Source: Gluconobacter sphaericus NBRC 12467 (GTDB taxonomy: Bacteria; Pseudomonadota; Alphaproteobacteria; Acetobacterales; Acetobacteraceae). From it: a DNA stretch of 64,000 nucleotides. Below, in pieces: positions 43,420 to 52,679 of the stretch. The stretch is from NCBI RefSeq assembly GCF_006539125.1, contig NZ_BJMK01000001.1, forward strand, positions 248,001 through 312,000, in the 5' to 3' direction. Position 1 is the first letter of the stretch; every line of letters begins with the position of its first letter. A program made the position numbers and the translations under genes. Under the pieces are notes generated by a model, which was given only the letters and a program-made list of their open reading frames with translations, ran no database searches and was not told the DNA's origin.

Positions 43420-44592
43420 TCAGGATGAAGACACCTGATCGTCCGCGGGCTTGTCGGTCGGAACGCCACAGCGGGCCAGAAGCCGGCGTAGCATGTTGAT
43501 GACCGGGAAGACTTCCTGATTGCGGTCGCCGCCCTGTTCGTTCCACGCAGCCTGTTCCAGCTCCACGATGTCCCGGTCTTCCTTGAAGATCCGCTCCGTG
43601 AATGCAACCAGAAACGGCCAGGCAATGTCTAGAACCAGCTTCGCCTTCGGGCGGCGGATCGAGAGTAGTCCGAACACGCGGCAGGTCTTCTGCTCCGCAT
43701 CCTGCGGGACATAGACGATCCACAGATCCATGACCGGCGGCTCGTCACCCGTCGCGATGCGTAGTGTCTGGTATGGATATTCCGTCCGGATCGTCATGAC
43801 GTCCTTGTGGGCGTATTTTTCGCTCGCGTCGCGGCGCTCGCCGAAAATGAATGTCTCGCCCCAGGGCTGCTTGCCGCCGGTCCGGGCAAAACTATAGCGC
43901 GCTTCGACCAGTGTGGGTTCGTCCCGCCCGCCCAGGAAGCGGGGTTTCATCTGGCCCATCTGCTTCATGTGCATGAACTGATGGTTCATATCCATCAGGT
44001 TCTCATGCATGAAACTGTAATGGCACGAGACGGTCTCGCCGAAACGGCGGGTCTTGTATTCGGGGTTGCCTACCGAGCCCAACTGCGGAAACGGTGTACT
44101 CTCGGCTTTTGCCGGATCGCCCGGGAAGATGAAGATCAGCCCGCCCTCCTCGCGGCACGGATAGGTCCGCACACCGTTCGGAAGCTTGCCCTTGCCCAGA
44201 TAAGGCACGTCGATGCAGCGGCCCGAACGGCCATAGGCCCATCCGTGGTAGCAGCACTGGACCGCTTCACCACTGACCTTGCCGAGGCTAAGCGGAACCT
44301 GCCGGTGCGCGCAGCGGTCTTCCAATGCGAATACGCTGCCGTCCATGGGGCGTATGAGTGCGATCGGCTGTCCGGCATAACGCGTGCCGATGGTCTTGCC
44401 GCGCTTAAGTTCGCGCGACCAGGCAACCGGGTACCAGTAGTCAGGATTGGACAGGACGCGTCGAAGATCCCCGCTCTTCCGGATTACATCTTCTACGGGA
44501 GAATATTCACCGATATTCGGGTCGATGACCCGATCCGGGTTCGGAGATGTGCTTTCGGCGGCAGCAGAAGAGGCAGAAATAGTCTGCGACAT
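43420..44592 (-). CDS. Rieske non-heme iron oxygenase, alpha-subunit type
   Basis: 390 residues. Rieske cluster ligands Cys94-x-His96 (RCAHRQVP) and Cys113-x2-His116 (CCYHGW) are intact. The mononuclear iron site follows in [13 protein letters not shown] (His204, His208, with Asp201). The family hydroxylates or demethylates aromatic and related compounds (vanillate demethylase and phthalate dioxygenase type). The substrate and the reductase partner are unknown; no ferredoxin reductase is adjacent, but Fpr could serve. It starts 254 bases from the divergent TonB receptor and its stop lies 1 base from the GNAT-MutT start. Confidence 0.9.
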   Translation of the reverse strand: MSQTISASSAAAESTSPNPDRVIDPNIGEYSPVEDVIRKSGDLRRVLSNPDYWYPVAWSRELKRGKTIGTRYAGQPIALIRPMDGSVFALEDRCAHRQVPLSLGKVSGEAVQCCYHGWAYGRSGRCIDVPYLGKGKLPNGVRTYPCREEGGLIFIFPGDPAKAESTPFPQLGSVGNPEYKTRRFGETVSCHYSFMHENLMDMNHQFMHMKQMGQMKPRFLGGRDEPTLVEARYSFARTGGKQPWGETFIFGERRDASEKYAHKDVMTIRTEYPYQTLRIATGDEPPVMDLWIVYVPQDAEQKTCRVFGLLSIRRPKAKLVLDIAWPFLVAFTERIFKEDRDIVELEQAAWNEQGGDRNQEVFPVINMLRRLLARCGVPTDKPADDQVSSS

Positions 44593-44630
44593 GAGTATCC
44601 TGATCCGTGATGAAACCGCGACGTCGTCTT

Positions 44631-44648
44631 GTTGAGAATGAACTTAAC
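44631..44648. promoter_or_regulatory. Near-palindrome between the Rieske and TonB-receptor genes
   Basis: GTTGAG-AATGAA-CTTAAC, arms matching 5 of 6, 39 bases from the Rieske start in the divergent 254-base region. It could be an operator for a dimeric regulator. A -10-like TATAAA (44815-44820) nearer the receptor gene may be its promoter. No regulator gene is adjacent. Confidence 0.3.
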
Positions 44649-44846
44649 AGGCAAAGCCCCACCACAGGAAGAGATCATTCTTCACCGACGCAGCGCGTCT
44701 TTCCCGCAACATGCGGCACAAAAACCATCTTTCTGGTGTCATTGAAACATCATCTGGCAATGCTGGCGCTTTGCGGGCGGCGCAGGCACGTTTAGGAGAC
44801 CGCTTCCCAAAGTTTATAAATCCCAGTTTCCGGAGTTTCGGCCACG

Positions 44847-47285
44847 GTGCGAACCAGATCCCTGTTTCTTTCCTCCATCGCACTGTTTGCAGTCCGTCAG
44901 TCAGCCCTGGCTGCGGGTCATCCGCCTCTTCAGGTTGCTGATGATGCGGCGCCGGTTACGGCACATGCTCGCACGCATGTGGTCGCGCGCCATGCCGGGA
45001 ATACCGCTCAGACTGCGGGAGGCAAAAACACGCCGACCTGGAACGTGCCTGCCCGCCGCCAGAGCAAGGCACTGGAATCCCATGCAACAGAAAGCGTCGC
45101 TGTTACCGGCCGTCAGTTGACGGGCCGCGATGCCGAGCAGGCCGTCTCCAAGGCGATCATGCGCCAGTATGTTCCGGGGACCAGTGCTTACAAAATGCTC
45201 GACCGCACGCCGGGCGTGAGCTTCAGTTCCACCGATCCGTTCGGAATCGACAGTTTCGGCGCCAATCTTTACGTTCGCGGCTTCTTCATGAACCAGATGG
45301 GCGTTACGGTAGATGGTGTTCCGTTGAACGACCAGACGTATCAGTCCGTCAGCGGCATGAGCCTTGCGTCGGCCATCATTCCTGACGATATCCAATCCAT
45401 GCGCATGTCGCAGGGCGCAGGTTCGGTCGAACTGCCTTCAACCAACACGCTGGGCGGCACGATCCAGATTGGCTCTTCGGACCCCGAGGGCAAACGTGGG
45501 GGCAAGGTCAGCCAGTCTTTCGGCAGTTACGGCTCGTATCGTACCTATGTCCGCTTGGACTCCGGAAAGCTAAATTCGACCGGTACGAAGTTCTATACGT
45601 CCTATGCCCGCACCGATGAAGGCATGTGGATGGGGAGCGGAGACCAGTTCATGCAGCAGGTCGATGCCAAGCTCGTCCAGCCGATCAATGAACGCAGCCG
45701 CATGTCTGCCTTCTTCAACTGGTCCAGCCTGGCGCAGTGGAATTATCCGGATACATCCATCGGTATCCTGAAGAACCTTGGCTGGCGCACGCCGCATCTC
45801 TATCCGAATTACGCCCTGGCCTATGGGATTGCCAATGGGACGAGCGCGCTGCCGGCCGGTTATGGGAACGTACCGGGCATCGATGGCGCTAACATCGCCA
45901 TGTATGACGGTGGTCAAGCCGAAACCAACTATATGGGCGGCCTGCATTTCGATCTTGCTCTGACCGATCATCTGACCTGGAACACCACGATCTATGGTCA
46001 CAGCCAGACGGGTTACTACAGCTATACGGATTCGGACGATCCCTCGCCGAATGGTGCGCCCTTTTCCGAAGAAGTCTGGCAGAACCGTCAGGAGCGCTAC
46101 GGCCTCGACACCAGCCTGCGTTACAAATGGGGCCGTCACACCTTCGAAGGGGGTGTCTGGTACGAGAATAACAACCAGCAGGCAGGGCTGTTCAATTATC
46201 AGCAGCCGCTTCTGGGGCATGGTGCACCGCTTAAGGCCGTTGGGCCTTATGATGTTTATGGTCCGGCCTTCCTCGAAGGTTACAACTTCCAGTGGACCAC
46301 GAACGTCATGCAGTTCCACCTGCAGGACAGCATTCAGCTCGCCCAGGGCCTGACCCTGCATGCCGGGTTCAAGTCCATGACGGCGACGACTTCTGGCGGT
46401 GCGCAGTACAACAATGCTGACTGGACGGGTGCCGACGCCCTGCCGAACGGCTCTCTGACCGCCTCACAGGCCTTCCTGCCGCACGTCAATCTGGACTGGC
46501 ACATCAACCGTCACCACGAGATCTATGTGGACGTGGCCGAGAACATGCGTGCCTATGAGGTTTCGGCCTATGGCGTCGCGAACTCGGTCTATTCCGTGCA
46601 GGATCAGGCTACGTTCCAGGCCCAGAAGAAGTCCCTAGAGCCCTCCAAGGCTTGGGTCTATCTCGGCGGCTACCGCTACACATCGAAGTTCCTTCAGGCG
46701 AACGCCACCGTCTATCATGCCAGCCTGATCCACCCGATCCTGGCGGCAGCTGTCGGCTCCCTGACCAATCCGGTCTCGCAGGTCATTGATTTCGGTCATA
46801 TCTCCATGACGGGTGCGAATGGTGATATCACGGTTACTCCGATCGACGGCCTGAGCATCAGCAACAACCTGAGCTACAACAAGGGCACTTACGACCGGAA
46901 TGTCGACACGGTCGGCGGCTACTACGCTCTGGCTGGCAAGAATATCGTCAATTACCCGGCCTGGATGTACAAGGCTGCTATTGCTTATAGCTGGAAGGGC
47001 ATGACCGCCCATTTCGATGCGAATTACTACAGCCGCCGTTATTACAGCTTCATGAATGACACTTCGATCGGTGGATACTGGTTGGCCAATGCGGGTGCAC
47101 AGTATCGTTTTGGCAAGCTGAGTGTTCTCAAGGACGTCACGGCAAGCTTTAACGTCTATAACCTGTTCAACACCAAATACATCTCCATGATGGGCGAGAA
47201 CGACAACCCTGCCGTCGGCGACTATCAGTCGATGGAGCGTGGTGCCGTTCGGGAGTTCTTCGGCACCATCAGCGCGTCATTCTGA
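44847..47285 (+). CDS. TonB-dependent outer membrane receptor
   Basis: 812 residues. Signal peptide (about 1-22, SALA), then a plug domain with KMLDRTPGVSFSST, LYVRGFFMNQMGVTVDGVPLN and GAGSVELPSTNTLGGTI. A long beta-barrel region follows and the protein ends in a terminal Phe after FFGTISASF. The start is a GTG at 44847 with GGAG 11 bases upstream. The substrate could be an iron chelate, an aromatic ligand or another molecule. No transport operon accompanies it. It is divergent from the Rieske oxygenase. Confidence 0.93.
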   Translation: MRTRSLFLSSIALFAVRQSALAAGHPPLQVADDAAPVTAHARTHVVARHAGNTAQTAGGKNTPTWNVPARRQSKALESHATESVAVTGRQLTGRDAEQAVSKAIMRQYVPGTSAYKMLDRTPGVSFSSTDPFGIDSFGANLYVRGFFMNQMGVTVDGVPLNDQTYQSVSGMSLASAIIPDDIQSMRMSQGAGSVELPSTNTLGGTIQIGSSDPEGKRGGKVSQSFGSYGSYRTYVRLDSGKLNSTGTKFYTSYARTDEGMWMGSGDQFMQQVDAKLVQPINERSRMSAFFNWSSLAQWNYPDTSIGILKNLGWRTPHLYPNYALAYGIANGTSALPAGYGNVPGIDGANIAMYDGGQAETNYMGGLHFDLALTDHLTWNTTIYGHSQTGYYSYTDSDDPSPNGAPFSEEVWQNRQERYGLDTSLRYKWGRHTFEGGVWYENNNQQAGLFNYQQPLLGHGAPLKAVGPYDVYGPAFLEGYNFQWTTNVMQFHLQDSIQLAQGLTLHAGFKSMTATTSGGAQYNNADWTGADALPNGSLTASQAFLPHVNLDWHINRHHEIYVDVAENMRAYEVSAYGVANSVYSVQDQATFQAQKKSLEPSKAWVYLGGYRYTSKFLQANATVYHASLIHPILAAAVGSLTNPVSQVIDFGHISMTGANGDITVTPIDGLSISNNLSYNKGTYDRNVDTVGGYYALAGKNIVNYPAWMYKAAIAYSWKGMTAHFDANYYSRRYYSFMNDTSIGGYWLANAGAQYRFGKLSVLKDVTASFNVYNLFNTKYISMMGENDNPAVGDYQSMERGAVREFFGTISASF

Positions 47286-47396
47286 CCGGTGGACGAGGCA
47301 GGCGGCTTTGGTCGTTTGCCCTTATCGTCAGGAGAAAGCTCGCAAAGCTGCCGGATCAGGGGGCGTCGACGTCCCATCAGGCATGCGCGGGCTGCA

Positions 47397-47429
47397 CTCA
47401 CAATGCGTATTTCCAGGCTCACAGTGCGT
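47397..47429. repeat. Short direct repeat
   Basis: CTCACAATGCGT (47397-47408) and CTCACAGTGCGT (47418-47429), a 12-base direct repeat with one mismatch and a period of 21 bases, in the 213-base gap between two convergent genes. I see no other structure in this gap. Purpose unknown; possibly chance. Confidence 0.35.
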
Positions 47430-47498
47430 TGGAATCACTGCTGCGGAACGAGTACTGCGATTATCATAGTCTTGTGCGAGCAAAAGTAATCGTAAAAT

Positions 47499-48377
47499 TC
47501 AGGCCTCCTGTTCGAGTGTGATACCTAGCTCCGCAGCCAGATCGCTAATGAACTGCGAGGCCACGCGACCCGAGCGGCTGCCGCGCGCCATGGCCCATTG
47601 CAAGGCTTTCCGGCGGAGCTCATCGCGTGGAACCGGTAGTTTGTAATAAGCCGCATAGGCTTCAACGATCGCCAGGTAATCGTCCTGCGTTGCGCCATAC
47701 AGCCCGATCCACAGACCGAACCGGTCTGACAGGGAGACCTTTTCCTCAATCGCTTCCGACGGGTTGATCGCACTGCCTGTCTCGTTCTCGATCATGTCCC
47801 GCGGCATCAGATGACGCCGGTTTGACGTGGCATAGATCAGGACGTTCTCAGGACGTCCGCCGATCCCGCCATCGAGTACGGATTTGAGGGATTTGTAGTC
47901 CGCGTCCTGACTCTCGAACGAAAGGTCATCGCAGAACAGGATGCAGCGACGCTGCGTGGTCCGCAGAACGGCCAGCAGTTTGGGCAGGGAAGCAAGCTCG
48001 TCGCGCTGGATCTCGATCAGCGCCAGTGTTCCGCCCCCCTCCGCCCGTTGTTCCTCGTTCACGGCCGCAACGGAGGCTTTCACGAGCGAGGACTTCCCCA
48101 TGCCGCGCGCGCCCCACAGCATCACATTATTGGCGCTGAATCCCTCGGCAAAATGCCGTGTATTGGCCATTACCTGATCCATCTGCCGCTTCACACCCTG
48201 CAACAGCGACAGAGGAACGCCAGAAACTTTCTCCACTGGCGTCAGCACACCCAGTGCGGCCTGCCAGAGAAAGGCGTCGTGTTTATGAAGGATATCTGCG
48301 CTCGGCGGAGGCGGGCTCATCCGTTCCAGGCTGTCGGCAATACGTTCGAGAACACTGAGCAGGGCATGGTCGGTCAT
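47499..48377 (-). CDS. DUF815-family AAA-type ATPase
   Basis: 292 residues. Walker A is GARGMGKSSLVKA (near residue 92) and Walker B ILFCDDLSF. YATSNRRHLMPRDM and SDRFGLWIGLY complete the DUF815 core, and the C-terminus is a helical lid. Family members are widespread in bacteria without a clear function. It is divergent from yajC with a 117-base gap. No partner gene is evident. Confidence 0.87.
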   Translation of the reverse strand: MTDHALLSVLERIADSLERMSPPPPSADILHKHDAFLWQAALGVLTPVEKVSGVPLSLLQGVKRQMDQVMANTRHFAEGFSANNVMLWGARGMGKSSLVKASVAAVNEEQRAEGGGTLALIEIQRDELASLPKLLAVLRTTQRRCILFCDDLSFESQDADYKSLKSVLDGGIGGRPENVLIYATSNRRHLMPRDMIENETGSAINPSEAIEEKVSLSDRFGLWIGLYGATQDDYLAIVEAYAAYYKLPVPRDELRRKALQWAMARGSRSGRVASQFISDLAAELGITLEQEA

Positions 48378-48494
48378 GGGAAACGGTTCCGGAACGAGAG
48401 GTTGAAATCAAAAGACAACAGCGCCGTGCTTGACGGGCAGCCCCCGGACGATATGGTCCCCGCCAGCTTCACTCAAGACTGGACCCTTACATCC

Positions 48495-48839
48495 ATGAGC
48501 AGTCTGTTCATTTCTTCCGCCCAGGCCGCCGATGGTGGTGGCCTGCTGTCTAATCCGCAGGTTCTTCAGTTCGCCCCGATGATTTTCATTTTCGTGGTGT
48601 TCTATTTTCTGCTGATCCGCCCCCAGCAGCAGCGCGCTCGCAAGCTGCGTGATGAGCAGGGCTCCCTGCGCCGTGGTGATCGCATCGTGACGGCAGGCGG
48701 CATCGTTGGCGTCGTGCAGGCCACGCGGGACGACAGCGATGAAGTGGACGTCGAAATCGCACAGGGCGTGCGCGTGAAGATCGTTCGCAGCACGATTACG
48801 AACATCACGTCCCGCGAAAAGCCGGCTAACGATTCCTGA
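48495..48839 (+). CDS. yajC: Preprotein translocase subunit YajC
   Basis: 114 residues, accessory of the SecDF complex. One membrane helix (about 27-44, APMIFIFVVFYFLLIRPQQ) is followed by the conserved QQQRARKLRDEQ and GDRIVTAGGIVGVV. The frame is open further upstream, but ATG 48495 gives the usual length. secD and secF, which usually follow yajC, are not next to it; a terminator comes straight after. Confidence 0.95.
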   Translation: MSSLFISSAQAADGGGLLSNPQVLQFAPMIFIFVVFYFLLIRPQQQRARKLRDEQGSLRRGDRIVTAGGIVGVVQATRDDSDEVDVEIAQGVRVKIVRSTITNITSREKPANDS

Positions 48840-48866
48840 GTAGGGTTGCAAAAAAAACCGTTCACG

Positions 48867-48906
48867 AAAAACGCCCCGCCCGGAGAACCGGACGGGGCGT
48901 TTTTTT
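48867..48906 (+). terminator. Bidirectional terminator between yajC and sodB
   Basis: Long stem ACGCCCCG with CGGGGCGT around a CCCGGAGAACCGGA-type inner stem, with A-runs before it and TTTTTTT after. Both strands show a T tract, so it can end the convergent yajC and sodB. Confidence 0.93.
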
Positions 48907-48927
48907 GTCTGATGAACCCGAGAGGGA

Positions 48928-49536
48928 TCAGGCAGACTTCAGTTCAGCTTCCGCAAACTCGTAGTTGGCGAGCTTGTCCAGATAGTTCGTGATGTAATCC
49001 GGACGACGATTGCGGAAATCGAGGTAATAGGCGTGTTCCCAGACGTCGAGGCCCAGCAGTGCCTTGCCCTGGCCTTCGGCCAGCGGGTTGGAGCCATTTG
49101 CCGTCTTCGTCACGGCAAGCTTGCCAGACTTGTCCAGTACCAGCCAGGCCCAGCCAGAGCCGAACTGCGTTGTGGCAGCCTGCTTGAAGAGCTTTTTGAA
49201 CTCTTCGACAGAGCCGAAGTCTTCAGCGATCTTCTTTTCCAGACCGGTCGGGATCTGGCCGCCCTTGGGGGACAGGTTCTTCCAGAACAGGATGTGGTTC
49301 CAGTGCTGGCCTGCATTGTTGAAGACCGGAGCGATCTCGGGCTTGCCGTGCGAGAACGCGATGATCTCTTCAAGCGTTTTGCCAGCCAGTTCCGGCTTGC
49401 TTTCCACGAAACCATTCAGGGCCGTGACATAGGCCTGATGGTGCTTGTCGTGGTGCAGTTCCAGCGTTTCCTGGCACATGCCGGCACCGGCGAGGGCATT
49501 TTCTGCATAGGGCAGGGGGGGAAGTTCAAAAGCCAT
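48928..49536 (-). CDS. sodB: Superoxide dismutase, Fe type
   Basis: 202 residues from ATG 49536 (AAGGAG 7 bases upstream; an ATG 6 codons earlier is not preferred). Metal ligands are His28 (LELHHDKHHQAYV), His81 (AGQHWNHILFW), Asp164 and His168 (LDVWEHAYYLDF). FNNAGQHWNH with Gln at the H-bonding position favours an iron over a manganese enzyme. No signal peptide, so it is cytoplasmic. It is the only SOD visible here. Confidence 0.96.
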   Translation of the reverse strand: MAFELPPLPYAENALAGAGMCQETLELHHDKHHQAYVTALNGFVESKPELAGKTLEEIIAFSHGKPEIAPVFNNAGQHWNHILFWKNLSPKGGQIPTGLEKKIAEDFGSVEEFKKLFKQAATTQFGSGWAWLVLDKSGKLAVTKTANGSNPLAEGQGKALLGLDVWEHAYYLDFRNRRPDYITNYLDKLANYEFAEAELKSA

Positions 49537-49604
49537 GATGTCACTCCTTGGCACAATAAGGCGAGGTGACCGTCCTCAGAGACAGCCGCTCCCGCATATC
49601 GTTC

Positions 49605-50477
49605 TCATTTATGGGGAAGATTGGCAACGCTGTGTTCCATCGCGCCGATCAGGGCCGAGTAGTCCTCATTTGCATGTAGACGGTTTGAAAGAGCTAGTGC
49701 CTGATCGGCGACGGCCATGCCGGGCATGAACGCGCAGACCTTGCGTCCGGCATCCAGCAGAAGTCCCATGTCCTTGGACATGAGACGTGTGGGGAACTGC
49801 GACGGGAACTCCCGGTTCTGGCCCATCTTCAGCTTGCGCTTGTGATGCGGGCTGACGACGGCCACCTGCTGAAGCGTCTCGAATACGACATCGCGGTCCA
49901 GTCCTGCGGCAAGCCCGTAAGACACGCCTTCTGCGATGATATTGAGCGTTGCCCCCATCACGCCGTTCACAACAAGTTTCAGCCGTGCAGCCGAACCAGC
50001 AGGACCGGCATGGATCGTCAGTTTGCCGATGACATCCAGAATCGGCTGCGCGCGCTTGATCGTCGCCTCATCACCGCCCACCAGCATGACGAGATCGCCG
50101 CTCTCGGCTTCAGGCGTGCTGCCGGACATGGGGGCATCCAGAAGGGAAAACCCATGTTCGACAGCAAGACGGGCAAAGGCATCGGCTTGATCGGGGGAGA
50201 CGGTGGAGGTGTCGAGGACCAGCTTGCCGGGCGTCAGAGCGGCAAGCGCGCCGTTCTCACCATGCAGGGATTCGTTTTCAGCCGCATCATTCGGCACACA
50301 GAAGATGATGATCTCGGCTGCTTCGGCAATCGCGCGTGGCGAGGGGAGCATTTCCGTTTCATCCTTGCCACCCGACGGGGCGAACGCCACAACCGGATAA
50401 CCGGCTTTTCGAAGATTGGCCCCCATACGCTGGGCCATGGCGCCATAACCGATAAAACCGATCTTTGGACTGGACAT
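49605..50477 (-). CDS. NAD(P)-dependent beta-hydroxyacid dehydrogenase
   Basis: 290 residues from ATG 50477 (AAGGAG 9 bases upstream). GFIGYGAMAQRMGANL at the N-terminus is the family-specific dinucleotide-binding signature. DAPMSGSTPEAESGDLVMLVGG is the substrate-binding motif and LKLVVNGVMGA carries the active-site-region Lys. It belongs with 3-hydroxyisobutyrate, tartronate semialdehyde and glyoxylate/succinic semialdehyde reductases; the substrate cannot be chosen. The C-terminal domain is helical, as usual. Confidence 0.88.
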   Translation of the reverse strand: MSSPKIGFIGYGAMAQRMGANLRKAGYPVVAFAPSGGKDETEMLPSPRAIAEAAEIIIFCVPNDAAENESLHGENGALAALTPGKLVLDTSTVSPDQADAFARLAVEHGFSLLDAPMSGSTPEAESGDLVMLVGGDEATIKRAQPILDVIGKLTIHAGPAGSAARLKLVVNGVMGATLNIIAEGVSYGLAAGLDRDVVFETLQQVAVVSPHHKRKLKMGQNREFPSQFPTRLMSKDMGLLLDAGRKVCAFMPGMAVADQALALSNRLHANEDYSALIGAMEHSVANLPHK

Positions 50478-50557
50478 GGAAACTGGCTCCTTGTGATGCG
50501 TTGCAATAAACTCACGCATCATAGGTGCCAGAGTTTTGCACAGTCCGGAAATTGATC

Positions 50558-51496
50558 ATGGCACTTTTTCGCTACCCCCGTCCCCTGCCATCCGAAATCA
50601 CTCCCAAAGAGATGTATCTCTCCCGACGCAGCCTTATCGGCGGCGCAGCGGCTCTGACGACGCTTGCGGGCGCGGCAAACGCGGCTTCACTCAAAACACA
50701 TCTCGGACCGTATTCCCGTAATCTCACGCCCACGCCCAAGGAAGACGTGACCCATTACAACAATTTCTATGAATTCGGCATGGACAAGGGCGACCCCGCT
50801 GCCCATTCGCAGGATTTCCATCCACTGCCATGGACGTTGGAAATCACGGGTCTTGTTCGCAAGCCGGTCCGGCTGGATGTGGAGCAGCTTCTGCGCTCCC
50901 CGGCAATCGAGGAGCGCATCTATCGCATGCGCTGTGTGGAGGCATGGTCCATGGTCATACCCTGGGATGGTATACCACTTGCCACGCTGCTGAAGGATGC
51001 CGATCCCGATCCCCGCGCCACGCACGTTGCTTTCGAGAGCATTGTACGCCCCTCTGAAATGCCCGGCCAGAACGAAGCCCTGTCCGGCATCCAATGGCCT
51101 TACGTTGAGGGGTTGCGTCTGGATGAGGCCATGAATCCGCTGACCCTACTGGCGCTCGGCATTTACGGTGAGACCTTGCCGAACCAGAATGGCGCCCCTC
51201 TGCGGCTTGTTGTGCCATGGAAATATGGGTTCAAGGGTATCAAATCGATCCAGCGCATCCGGCTGTTGGACCATGAGCCTCCGACAACGTGGAACAGGCT
51301 CGCTCCTGACGAATACGGCTTCTACGCCAACGTCAATCCGCAGGTCGATCATCCCCGCTGGAGCCAGGCGACCGAGCGGGTCATTGGCGCGCATTCCCTG
51401 TTCGGCGCCAAGCGGCAGCCAACCTTGATGTTCAACGGTTACGGGGAGCAGGTTGCAGATCTTTATCGTGGCATGGATCTGCGGAAAAATTTCTGA
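50558..51496 (+). CDS. msrP: Methionine sulfoxide reductase catalytic subunit MsrP
   Basis: 312 residues, Tat-exported molybdoenzyme repairing oxidised methionine in periplasmic proteins. The Tat motif SRRSLIGG lies at residues 22-29, with a cleavage region near ANA (residues 40-42). The molybdenum Cys126 is in [11 protein letters not shown] and the cofactor pocket segments GIPLATLL and [13 protein letters not shown] follow. ATG 50558 is the likely start; an earlier in-frame start (50525) would lengthen the n-region. Its stop overlaps msrQ. Confidence 0.95.
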   Translation: MALFRYPRPLPSEITPKEMYLSRRSLIGGAAALTTLAGAANAASLKTHLGPYSRNLTPTPKEDVTHYNNFYEFGMDKGDPAAHSQDFHPLPWTLEITGLVRKPVRLDVEQLLRSPAIEERIYRMRCVEAWSMVIPWDGIPLATLLKDADPDPRATHVAFESIVRPSEMPGQNEALSGIQWPYVEGLRLDEAMNPLTLLALGIYGETLPNQNGAPLRLVVPWKYGFKGIKSIQRIRLLDHEPPTTWNRLAPDEYGFYANVNPQVDHPRWSQATERVIGAHSLFGAKRQPTLMFNGYGEQVADLYRGMDLRKNF

Positions 51497-52122
51497 TGCA
51501 GGCGCTTCCTCCGCATGCTGTTCCAGAGATATCCGGTGTTCTGAAACGGCACTGGCGTCTGGTTCTGTATCCGATTGGCATGATCCCGGCAGTGTGGCTT
51601 GTCTGGCAGGGGCAACACGGTGCGCTCGGTGCTGATCCCGTTAATGTATTTGAACGCTCACTGGGTCTCTGGGCATTCCGGTTCCTGCTGGTCTGCCTTG
51701 CTCTCGTGCCGCTGAGGCGCTTCACAGGCCTGAACCTGCTTCGATACCGGCGCCTGACCGGTCTGTTGACGTTTTTCTATGCCAGTCTGCACCTGCTGGC
51801 CTATGTCGGCCTCGATCATGGCTTTGACTTGTCAATCCTGTGGGCGGATATGACGCACCGCTATTTCATCATTCTGGGAATGAGTGCGCTCATTCTGCTT
51901 ATTCCGCTTGCCCTTACGTCTAATGCCTTGTCCCTGCGTTTGCTCAAGCGGCGATGGAAGTTTCTGCACCGGCTGATCTATCCCGCTGCAATTCTGGCGG
52001 GTATCCACTTCTTCCTCTCCTTCAAGACCCTGAACAGTGTGTCCGCTCCTTATCTTGCAATATTGGCCCTGATTCTGCTGATCCGTTTCCTGCCGCGTTC
52101 ACAGACAGGAAACGGGATCTAG
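51496..52122 (+). CDS. msrQ: MsrQ heme-binding membrane subunit
   Basis: 208 residues with about six membrane helices, passing electrons from quinone or flavin to MsrP. LVWQGQHGALGADPVN, LGLWAFRFLLVCLALVPLRR and the heme His region (ASLHLLAYVGLDHG, then LHRLIYPAAILAGIHF) match the ferric-reductase-like family. It overlaps msrP by one base. Its TAG stop (52120-52122) is part of the CTAG at the left end of an insertion-sequence remnant. Confidence 0.94.
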   Translation: MQALPPHAVPEISGVLKRHWRLVLYPIGMIPAVWLVWQGQHGALGADPVNVFERSLGLWAFRFLLVCLALVPLRRFTGLNLLRYRRLTGLLTFFYASLHLLAYVGLDHGFDLSILWADMTHRYFIILGMSALILLIPLALTSNALSLRLLKRRWKFLHRLIYPAAILAGIHFFLSFKTLNSVSAPYLAILALILLIRFLPRSQTGNGI

Positions 52123-52133
52123 CTATTTAGTCC
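52119..52133 (+). repeat. Left inverted repeat of the IS481-type remnant, with CTAG
   Basis: CTAGCTATTTAGTCC. The CTAG is probably a duplicated target (palindromic, so it could also be counted in the repeat). The TAG inside it is the msrQ stop codon. Confidence 0.75.
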
Positions 52134-52364
52134 GGAGTTTGATGGCGTGATATTTTTACGTGAATTGTAGGGAAGTATTATTAAGGTAGGTACGTCGCGG
52201 CGTTGAGTAAGGAGTGGGGGTAATCCGAAAACCGTTGCAAAATGGCGCAAGAGTCAAACGGTTGAGGATCAGAAGACAGGCCCTGAAGGGCTGCGATCAA
52301 CGGTCCTTGCCGAAACGGACGAAGCGTCGAAAAAGCCGATCGGAAGGCAACCCTGTCGCGTCCC

Positions 52365-52679
52365 TTGCGCTTCGACATGATCTGCGAAGCCCAGGGGATC
52401 GAACACCGTCTGACAAAACCCAATCATCCCTGGACCAATGGTCAGGTTGAACGGATGACCCGGACGATTAGGGAAGCAACTGTCAAACACTTCCATTACG
52501 ATAGTCATGAGCGCTTGAGGACACATCTCAACGACTTCATGGCGGCTTATAACTTCGGGCGAAGGCTCAAGACGCTGAATGGCCTCACCCCTTACGAATG
52601 CGTCTGCAAACTTTGGAATTCAGAGCCAGAAAAAGTCATCGTCAATCCAAGTCACCAAAGCATGGGACTAAACAGCTAG
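52365..52679 (+). pseudogene. IS481-family transposase, C-terminal fragment
   Basis: 104 residues of an integrase-core transposase. HRLTKPNHPWTNGQVERM contains the final catalytic Glu of the DDE triad. HYDSHERLRTHLNDFMAAYNF and RRLKTLNGLTPYE are the family C-terminus. Both catalytic Asp and the N-terminal HTH are missing. The open frame continues some codons upstream with no transposase similarity I can see, and the first codon used here is a TTG of no significance. Its stop (52677-52679) lies in the right-end CTAG. It should be non-functional. Confidence 0.88.
52665..52679 (-). repeat. Right inverted repeat of the IS481-type remnant, with CTAG
   Basis: GGACTAAACAGCTAG, the reverse complement of the left end with one mismatch; similarity continues imperfectly for about 10 more bases inward (TTTG-TG). 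Its CTAG holds the stop codons of the transposase fragment (+) and of the UDG-like gene (-). Confidence 0.75.

Larger units (their letters stand above)
52119..52679 (+). mobile_element. IS481-family insertion sequence remnant, internally deleted
   Basis: 561 bases bounded by a CTAG at each end and near-perfect inverted ends (left CTAGCTATTTAGTCC, right complement CTAGCTGTTTAGTCC, one mismatch). Only the last third of a transposase gene survives on the + strand. A full family member is about 1 kb, so an internal or left-side deletion is implied. The flanking CTAG fits the target preference reported for IS481 of Bordetella (NCTAGN), recalled from general knowledge. The convergent genes on both sides keep their stop codons. 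Confidence 0.78.

Noticed and set aside
44625-44650. Fur-type iron box upstream of the TonB receptor
   Set aside because: GAGAATGA resembles half of a Fur site, but the full repeat pattern is missing; only a generic near-palindrome is recorded.
52123-52364. A separate gene in the left half of the IS remnant
   Set aside because: Short frames only, no ribosome binding site or motifs; best explained as leftover element DNA.
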